Positions 5,750 through 10,759 of a stretch of 19,969 nucleotides of DNA are shown here, in pieces (positions within the stretch are counted from its first letter, which is position 1; every line of letters begins with the position of its first letter). Made by a program: the position numbers and the translations under genes. Below the pieces are notes generated by a model that worked only from the letters and a program-made list of their open reading frames with translations, was not told the DNA's origin and did no database searches. Origin of the DNA: Candidatus Uhrbacteria bacterium (GTDB lineage Bacteria > Patescibacteriota > Patescibacteriia > JACQSD01); NCBI GenBank assembly GCA_016206165.1, contig JACQSD010000022.1, positions 1-19,969 on the forward strand, given 5' to 3'.

Positions 5750-6925
5750 TTACTTTCCTCCTTGTACAAACACATCGATGCGTGCGAGGAGTTGGATACA
5801 CGCTTTCCATTCTTCTTCGTTCACCATCGGCCGCCCTTGATGCAACGCTTCTTGAATGCTTTCGGTGATGGAAACATTGCGTGTGAGTGATTGGCGGCTT
5901 GCCTCTTGCACGAGCTCGCTGACCTGCGAATGCTTCCATGCAAGAACACCATCCATCCCTTCGCGCCATGATGATCGGAAAAGTGATTTGATCTTTTCAA
6001 GAATTTTCTGTGTTGCTTCGATGGGTGCTCCGAGGCGACGGAATGCGAGGATGTCGTATCGGAGTTCATCAACTGGTCCGACTGCCCGCGTTGGCGGTGG
6101 AGTAACATCCATGATGAGCGGCCGGCCAGACGACTTCGGTGTGAGTGGAGGAATTGGTTGTACTGGAGGTGCCACTGGTTTCGGCGGTGCTTGCCGGATC
6201 GGTTCAGGTGTCGCAACCTTCGGTACTTGTGAAATAACGAGTTTCGGTTTCTCGATCGGAGGTGGCACGACCACGACGTTTGCAATTGGAGGAGCAACCC
6301 CCACATCAACGATCGGAAGATTTTTTGGTGGAGCAACTTTTTTTACTTCCTGCGGTGCTACCTGCACATCTGGCAACTTCACTGTGGACGGCGTTTCAAT
6401 CTTACTTGTTTCTTGCTTGACTGGTGCTTGTTCGATGAGTGGTCTTGGTGGTGGCGGGAGAACAACTGCTGGTGACGATACTGGTGATACCTCTGGCGCA
6501 AATGTTTTCATCCATATCGCGCGTTTCGCTTCTGCACTCCGTAACAGTTGATCTGCTCCCTCGGCAGTAAGCCCTACACCTCCCACCTTCGGGGCACGCG
6601 TAAGAACATCCTTCGTTTCTAAGCGATTCCGAAGATCTTTAAAAAAAAGTGTCAGTGCCTTTTCAAGCCGAGATCGCGTACTATCATCGCTCATACGCAC
6701 GGATACCGACTGCACGATCTCCGCAATAAATGTCTGTGGAGATGGTGGCGCCTGCACAATTGCGGCACGCGTTGCAAATGCAGAAAGTTCCGGCTCATTT
6801 CCAGACGCTACTGGAGCAGCAGGTTCTAATACATCCCCACGCAACACATAAAACTTCCCGTCCTCCCCTTTCACGAGAAGCTCATCGAGATCCATCATTT
6901 GTGCTTGTCCTCCTTGGTCTACCAT
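5750..6925 (-). CDS. Pro-rich unknown protein, first gene of T4SS-like operon
   Basis: A 391-aa protein I do not recognise. No signal peptide or transmembrane helix is visible. Residues 1-142 are a soluble domain starting with MDLDELLVKGEDGKFYVLRGDV and containing a helical stretch (about 65-103). Residues 143-280 are a Pro/Val/Lys-rich, probably disordered linker with repeated PPP and APP motifs. Residues 281-391 are a mostly helical C-terminal domain beginning ELRYDILAFRRLGA. Two folded domains joined by a long Pro-rich spacer suggest a tether or adaptor. Its stop is three bases before prgI and contains the prgI ribosome-binding site, so it is very likely part of the apparatus. The ATG at 6925 is only 8 nt from a TATGAT -10 box, suggesting a leaderless message. 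The antisense strand of the Pro-rich part is open by composition only. Confidence 0.85.
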   Translation of the reverse strand: MVDQGGQAQMMDLDELLVKGEDGKFYVLRGDVLEPAAPVASGNEPELSAFATRAAIVQAPPSPQTFIAEIVQSVSVRMSDDSTRSRLEKALTLFFKDLRNRLETKDVLTRAPKVGGVGLTAEGADQLLRSAEAKRAIWMKTFAPEVSPVSSPAVVLPPPPRPLIEQAPVKQETSKIETPSTVKLPDVQVAPQEVKKVAPPKNLPIVDVGVAPPIANVVVVPPPIEKPKLVISQVPKVATPEPIRQAPPKPVAPPVQPIPPLTPKSSGRPLIMDVTPPPTRAVGPVDELRYDILAFRRLGAPIEATQKILEKIKSLFRSSWREGMDGVLAWKHSQVSELVQEASRQSLTRNVSITESIQEALHQGRPMVNEEEWKACIQLLARIDVFVQGGK

Positions 6926-6933
6926 AGTAACGC

Positions 6934-6963
6934 ATCATACCACAAAAAAGGAGATTCTGTCTC
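6934..6963 (-). promoter_or_regulatory. Promoter of second T4SS operon, near-leaderless
   Basis: On the minus strand, GAGACA (6963-6958) and an extended TGGTATGAT with -10 TATGAT (6939-6934) are spaced by 18 bp. The ATG at 6925 begins 8 nt after the -10, so transcription would start at or within about two bases of the start codon. It lies in the 45-bp gap after metK and would let the secretion operon be expressed apart from metK. Confidence 0.55.
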
Positions 6964-6970
6964 TATTCTC

Positions 6971-8179
6971 TCATCTCTCGTCTCCTACTATCTTCCGCAA
7001 AGCTGCTGCTCGAGTTGTCGATTCCCACGGTAATCGAAGCTCCGGCCTCCCAAAGTGCCCATAGGCGGCGACTTTGCGATAGATTGGCCGTCGAAGTTTA
7101 AGCGCCTGGATAATCATTCCCGGGCGGAGGTCAAAAACTTTCCGGATCGCCCATGCGATCCTTGTATCTGAAGCTCTTCCCGTACCAAACGTATCCACAC
7201 GCACGGATAGTGGTTTTGGAATCCCGATTGCATACGAGATTTGCACTTCACATGCTCGAGCAAGCCGCGCCGCAACAATCGTTTTTGCAACCCACCGCGC
7301 AGCATAACTCCCAGATCGATCCACCTTTGTCGGATCTTTCCCGGACATACAGCCACCTCCATGCCGGGCCATACCGCCGTATGTATCCACAATGATCTTT
7401 CGCCCTGTGAGCCCAGTGTCTCCTTCTGGCCCGCCAATAACAAAACGTCCTGTTCCATTCACGATAATTTTTAAGTCCTTCCATCGTCGCAGTGTTTCTT
7501 TCTGCCATGTGAGCCCACGAACACGTAATTTCGGATCAAAAAGCACGGGACGGATAACGTACTTCTCGATTGCCGCGCGAAGTGTACCCGTGTTCCATTC
7601 TGGATTGTGCTGGGCTGCAAGCAACACCGTGTGCACGCGCACGGGCTTCCCATTGTCATATGCAACCGTCACCTGCGACTTCCCGTCTGGTCGAAGACCC
7701 TTGATGATTCCCTTCTTACGAACATACGCGAGACGTTCACAGAGCCACTGGCTCAACACAATCGGAAGGGGCATGAGCTCTGGCGTCTCTCGACACGCAT
7801 ACCCGAACACGAGTCCTTGATCCCCGGCACCCATGGTTGCATCCGAATACGTTGACCGTGTGATACCGCGCGCAATATCTGGCGATTGCCCGTGGATCGC
7901 AACCGCAATCCCGCACGTCTCCCAATGAAATCCGTATGCGGGATCAGTGTAGCCGATATCGCGGATGACCTCGCGGGCGATCTTCGGAATATCGACGTAA
8001 CATGTGGTGGTCATTTCTCCTGCGACGACGCACATCCCGTTGGTGACGAGCGTTTCGCAGGCAACCCGACCATTCGGATCTTTTGCGAGCACGGCATCCA
8101 CCACGGCATCAGAAATCTGATCCGCGATCTTATCCGGATGGCCTTCGGTGACAGATTCGGAAGTAAAGAGTTTTTTCAT
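6971..8179 (-). CDS. metK: S-adenosylmethionine synthetase
   Basis: Methionine adenosyltransferase, making SAM from ATP and methionine in the cytoplasm; 402 aa, a normal length. Landmarks: TSESVTEGHPDK (6-17) with active-site H14 and D16; the methionine loop GAGDQGLVFGYA (117-128); GGPEGDTGLTGRK (249-261), usually GGPMGDAGLTGRK, so two positions are atypical; TYGG (266-269); and the ATP/phosphate segment GGGCMSGKDPTKVDRS (274-289), where CM replaces the common AF. The catalytic lysines and aspartates appear intact, so I expect activity. The start is the ATG at 8179, which overlaps the stop of the HTH gene as ATGA and gives the conserved MKKLFTSES beginning. A longer frame from 8230 would run deep into that gene and is rejected. 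It shares the HTH gene's promoter by translational coupling. Confidence 0.97.
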   Translation of the reverse strand: MKKLFTSESVTEGHPDKIADQISDAVVDAVLAKDPNGRVACETLVTNGMCVVAGEMTTTCYVDIPKIAREVIRDIGYTDPAYGFHWETCGIAVAIHGQSPDIARGITRSTYSDATMGAGDQGLVFGYACRETPELMPLPIVLSQWLCERLAYVRKKGIIKGLRPDGKSQVTVAYDNGKPVRVHTVLLAAQHNPEWNTGTLRAAIEKYVIRPVLFDPKLRVRGLTWQKETLRRWKDLKIIVNGTGRFVIGGPEGDTGLTGRKIIVDTYGGMARHGGGCMSGKDPTKVDRSGSYAARWVAKTIVAARLARACEVQISYAIGIPKPLSVRVDTFGTGRASDTRIAWAIRKVFDLRPGMIIQALKLRRPIYRKVAAYGHFGRPELRLPWESTTRAAALRKIVGDER

Positions 8180-8769
8180 ACGAGGTGTAATCTCTTTCTC
8201 AATGCAGTCAAAAAATCTTTCGCATACCACTCTCGCACGTTCCAGAGGTCCACAAATGTCTGCACATCGGGCGTTGTCCCGCCGTACTCGGCAAGGTGCG
8301 GATCAGCAGCAAGCACAAAAAAATTTGCACTCCCCTTCCGCGGCGGGAAACGCCGTTGCAGTTCAGGGAGATGCGTGCGATCAACATACACATAGACAAC
8401 ATCATAATCAGCGGGGGCATGGCGATGGCGCTGCCGATATGCGCTATAGGTAGCAAAAATGGCTGCTTCAGGCATTCGTCCCTCAACTGCACGGACGCCA
8501 TCATCGACGTGTGTTGTATAGAGCATGTCCTTTTGAAAACGCCGATGCGATGCGAAGAGCAATAAAAATTTCTCCTTATCCTGCACACGGAAATTCCTGC
8601 CAGTGACGACGATCGCGCCGGACGCACGAGGAAACTTCAGTGCATTGTGCACTGTGGAGAGGGAGACGTGGAGTTTCTTCGCTAATTCCTTTTGTGTAGA
8701 TATAAGAATGCCATCGTGGAAACAACGATGCAAGACTTCGCGCCAAATAATCTCTTTTTTGTTGAGCAT
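8176..8769 (-). CDS. HTH regulator resembling AbiEi antitoxins, coupled to metK
   Basis: A 197-aa protein. Residues about 5-60 form a winged helix-turn-helix: STQKELAKKLHVSLSTVHNALK (24-45) is a clear HTH, followed by a short wing (GAIVVTGRNFRV). The rest is an alpha/beta domain with FATYSAYRQR (105-114), the strand DYDVVYVYVD (121-130), FFVLAADPHLAEYGG (150-164) and TPDVQTFVDLWN (166-177). The last three follow the order seen in AbiEi-type antitoxin C-terminal domains, including the near-terminal VQ-x-x-x-DL segment. The similarity is from memory of the pattern, so a plain transcriptional regulator is equally possible. No AbiEii nucleotidyltransferase toxin lies beside it; the partner is metK, joined by ATGA. 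It may regulate SAM synthesis and its own promoter, where a 16-bp inverted repeat and tandem direct repeats lie just upstream. No Shine-Dalgarno precedes the ATG at 8769. Confidence 0.8.
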   Translation of the reverse strand: MLNKKEIIWREVLHRCFHDGILISTQKELAKKLHVSLSTVHNALKFPRASGAIVVTGRNFRVQDKEKFLLLFASHRRFQKDMLYTTHVDDGVRAVEGRMPEAAIFATYSAYRQRHRHAPADYDVVYVYVDRTHLPELQRRFPPRKGSANFFVLAADPHLAEYGGTTPDVQTFVDLWNVREWYAKDFLTALRKRLHLV

Positions 8770-8793
8770 ACAGTCTACATATACAGTCTACAT
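8768..8793. repeat. Tandem 13-bp direct repeat at the HTH gene start
   Basis: ATACAGTCTACAT occurs twice without a gap (8768-8780 and 8781-8793) and touches the ATG (8769-8767) of the HTH gene. On the minus strand each copy reads ATGTAGACTGTAT, so two ATG-TAG start-stop pairs precede the real start. It could be an operator or a translation-control element for the HTH-metK pair. Confidence 0.8.
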
Positions 8794-8829
8794 CACCTGG
8801 AGATGTATTTATTATCTCCAGGTGATGTA
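8789..8829. promoter_or_regulatory. Perfect 16-bp inverted repeat, candidate operator or leader hairpin
   Basis: The arm 8789-8804 (TACATCACCTGGAGAT) is the exact reverse complement of 8814-8829, with a 9-nt AT-rich loop. It sits 20 bp upstream of the HTH gene and no T-run follows on either side, so it does not look like a terminator. On the minus strand a GATAAT box straddles the inner end of one arm and the loop, which would suit an operator around a -10. If instead the promoter at 8871-8899 is used, it becomes a strong hairpin in the mRNA leader. Confidence 0.75.
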
Positions 8830-8870
8830 AGGTGTTTCGATTTTGAATGGTACCGATTACCTTCATTTCT

Positions 8871-8899
8871 ATACTACTCGAAACGAAAAGAGGTGTCAA
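8871..8899 (-). promoter_or_regulatory. Candidate promoter for HTH-metK operon
   Basis: On the minus strand a perfect -35 TTGACA (8899-8894) is followed after 17 bp by TAGTAT (8876-8871). The start site would be near 8864, giving a leader of about 95 nt that contains the 16-bp hairpin and the tandem repeats. Its -35 is one half of a palindrome, TGTCAA-C-TTGACA (8894-8906), whose other half is a TTGACA reading the opposite way. Confidence 0.5.
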
Positions 8900-8900
8900 C

Positions 8901-8942
8901 TTGACAAACGAATTGACACGGATACTAAAGTATGGTACTTTA
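8901..8942 (+). promoter_or_regulatory. Promoter of the small plus-strand gene, with operator-like palindrome
   Basis: Two perfect TTGACA boxes lie at 8901-8906 and 8913-8918. The second is 17 bp from TACTTT (8936-8941) and the first 16 bp from TACTAA (8923-8928). The palindrome TAAAGTA-tgg-TACTTTA (8926-8942) covers the -10 region, the usual place for a repressor site. A start near 8948 would leave a leader of about 50 nt ending in a strong Shine-Dalgarno. Confidence 0.55.
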
Positions 8943-8997
8943 ACACGTTGCTGCATATACGGAAAGGTCTAAAAAAACCGCTACTACGGAGGGAATC

Positions 8998-9333
8998 ATG
9001 GCCGCACCAACTACTCACGGCGCCGCACCGCACCACCCACACTCGGTGGAGGTCGTACGGTGGGGGAGGTTCTGGGGCTGCTTCATTTGCCTCGGGCTGC
9101 TCCTCGGCAAGTTGTTCGGGTTCATTGGGGCATCCATCATCGGATGTCTCGACTGGCTCTGCTACGATCCGTCGCGGATCCATTCCGCGAATTCGATCCC
9201 CCACCTCGCAGCGCTCGAGGGGGCGTCCACCTTCTGGACGCAGCTCGGGCTCACGGGGGGGTTCGTCTGTGGCCTTCTCCTCGCTCTTTTCGTCGCATTC
9301 GCGCATGCGATGGAGATCGAGGTTAAGGAGTGA
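8998..9333 (+). CDS. Small GC-rich two-helix membrane protein, unknown
   Basis: A 111-aa protein and the only plus-strand gene here. A His/Pro-rich N-terminus (MAAPTTHGAAPHHPHS) leads to a long hydrophobic region at about 24-54 (WGCFICLGLLLGKLFGFIGASIIGCLDWLC). A polar loop (55-80) and a second helix at about 84-103 (GLTGGFVCGLLLALFVAFAH) follow. I do not recognise the family. The start at ATG 8998 is well supported by GGAGGG five bases upstream, the best ribosome-binding site in the window. Codon use is visibly unlike its neighbours, dominated by C/G-ending codons (CTC, GTC, GGC, CGC, TCG). With its own promoter and terminator, this suggests strong expression or recent transfer. Four cysteines lie in or next to the membrane helices. 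Confidence 0.87.
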   Translation: MAAPTTHGAAPHHPHSVEVVRWGRFWGCFICLGLLLGKLFGFIGASIIGCLDWLCYDPSRIHSANSIPHLAALEGASTFWTQLGLTGGFVCGLLLALFVAFAHAMEIEVKE

Positions 9334-9356
9334 AGCGCTCCCCCTCCCTCTCCGAC

Positions 9357-9400
9357 AAAAACGGCGTCCACTCATCTCTTGTGGACGCCGCTTTCTTTTC
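9357..9400. terminator. Bidirectional intrinsic terminator
   Basis: CGGCGTCCAC (9362-9371) pairs perfectly with GTGGACGCCG (9381-9390) over a 9-nt loop. CTTTCTTTTC follows on the plus strand and TTTTT on the minus strand (9361-9357). It separates the convergent small membrane gene and the 447-aa gene, ending both transcripts. Confidence 0.92.
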
Positions 9401-9409
9401 TTCACGCAA

Positions 9410-10753
9410 TTATTCCTTCCAAAAAAACTGCTTCTTCTGTGCATCAAAGTAAACCATCTGTTGATACCCAGGAACACCTGCGGATTTCAACCACATCCCA
9501 ATGTGCGCTGCGAAGCGCGCTGCGTGGGCATCGTCAAACAATATAACGTTCGTCAGAATATGTCGCAGTATCATGGAAAATTTTTGTGCATGCGTCTCTG
9601 GCCCCACAAGAATGTGCACTAATCCTCCTCCTTTTGCTTCCCCACGAAGCGCGACCAGGAACTGCATACGTTCTGCGTCCGTTCCTGGTGGGGTTTTCAA
9701 AAACAACCGGATCACGTCTCCCATGGTTCTTTGTGCACGATTGTTTTGTTCGTCCATGCTCGCGTGCACTGCATCACGCTCTTGTTGTTCCTTGCTTGTT
9801 TCCTCAAAGAACGACTTCATTGTTATTGTTGCAGCAGTTTTTGGAATCTCTCTCGCCACTGGCGTCGCATGCGTGACCTCTTCATAGACTTCAGGCGGAA
9901 ATACAATCCCATCATAAAGATCAAGGAGGTCAAGAAGCAGCGTGCGTTCTTGCGTATTCAACCGCCGCGTATTCATATTTGTATTCACAAACGTCACGCG
10001 ATCAACCTTTGATCGTACTTTTCCACGCTCAAACGAACGTTCATATTCATTGAGCCACTGTTTCGCGGTCGGTGGTTGTGTATTTGCCTCTTCCCCGGCA
10101 ACCTGCAATGGAGTACTGCCGATGAGTTCCCTATTCTCCCGAATCGATTGAACAATCTTCTTTCGCTCTTTCCCAAATTGCATGAGATCAAGGTAAAATC
10201 GGAACCGCCAATCAATCGCATCGCGCACAAGCATGTGTGCTCGTAATGATCGGAGCAGTGATGTACGCAATAACGCATCGACTGCTTCGTCGTCGAGAAG
10301 AAAAAGCCGATGCCACTCAAGACGGAGCAATATGCTCTCGTACTGCTCTCGCTGCGCACGAAATTCTGGCTTCTGTACTTGCTGATCCTTGAGGAGCTCC
10401 TGGAGCATGGCCGCCATACGCTTCATTCCATCCATGTCGGCAAAAAGTATCAATTGATCAAGAAGGAGCCCACATTCGTTTGGCATTCCTTCAGTGAAAA
10501 ATTGCGGTGGAGTGAATGCAGTGAGATCATCGATGGTGATGCTTGGTTGCGCCGGATCACGTGGCTCATCGGTTGCAGGGGCGCTCATCGCAAGTATTTG
10601 ATCCGCGAGCTCATTCTTTTTTTGCAATGTGTCAATGAGCAATGCAAATGATGCGTCATCAAGCGATGACCCTGCTTTCAACCATGCGTCGCGCTCCTCG
10701 CCTGCATAGACGGGGTGCGAAAGAATTTTTTGGAGTACAGAAATATCACGCAT
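9410..10753 (-). CDS. Unknown soluble protein, last gene of VirB6-like operon
   Basis: A 447-aa protein with no signal peptide or transmembrane helix that I do not recognise. It is largely helical and highly charged. Residues 1-60 read like a small helical repeat (ISVLQKILSHPVY, FALLIDTLQKKNELADQIL). About 95-205 is helix-rich and leucine-rich. About 232-284 holds the best-looking conserved block: WLNEYERSFERGKVRSK, then NTNMNTRRLNTQERTLLLDLLDLYDGI. About 310-345 is a charged, possibly coiled segment. The final third has strands around VHILVGP and VYFDAQKKQFFWKE. It starts six bases after the VirB6-like stop and ends at the bidirectional terminator, so it is cotranscribed with the giant Cys-rich protein and the VirB6-like protein. 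A cytoplasmic partner of the secretion apparatus is a fair guess from context only. Confidence 0.85.
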   Translation of the reverse strand: MRDISVLQKILSHPVYAGEERDAWLKAGSSLDDASFALLIDTLQKKNELADQILAMSAPATDEPRDPAQPSITIDDLTAFTPPQFFTEGMPNECGLLLDQLILFADMDGMKRMAAMLQELLKDQQVQKPEFRAQREQYESILLRLEWHRLFLLDDEAVDALLRTSLLRSLRAHMLVRDAIDWRFRFYLDLMQFGKERKKIVQSIRENRELIGSTPLQVAGEEANTQPPTAKQWLNEYERSFERGKVRSKVDRVTFVNTNMNTRRLNTQERTLLLDLLDLYDGIVFPPEVYEEVTHATPVAREIPKTAATITMKSFFEETSKEQQERDAVHASMDEQNNRAQRTMGDVIRLFLKTPPGTDAERMQFLVALRGEAKGGGLVHILVGPETHAQKFSMILRHILTNVILFDDAHAARFAAHIGMWLKSAGVPGYQQMVYFDAQKKQFFWKE

Positions 10754-10759
10754 AAAGAA

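Noticed and set aside
5856..6551. 231-aa plus-strand frame rich in Gly and Thr
   Set aside because: It is the antisense of the Pro-rich linker in the 391-aa gene; the open frame follows from CCN codons read backward.
6971..8230. metK start at 8230
   Set aside because: The extra 17 residues lie inside the HTH gene and do not match the family; the ATG at 8179 gives the conserved N-terminus and an ATGA overlap.
8770..8870. SAM riboswitch in the metK operon leader
   Set aside because: The leader has one perfect hairpin and direct repeats but no multi-helix core or motif of SAM-I, SAM-II or similar classes that I could recognise.
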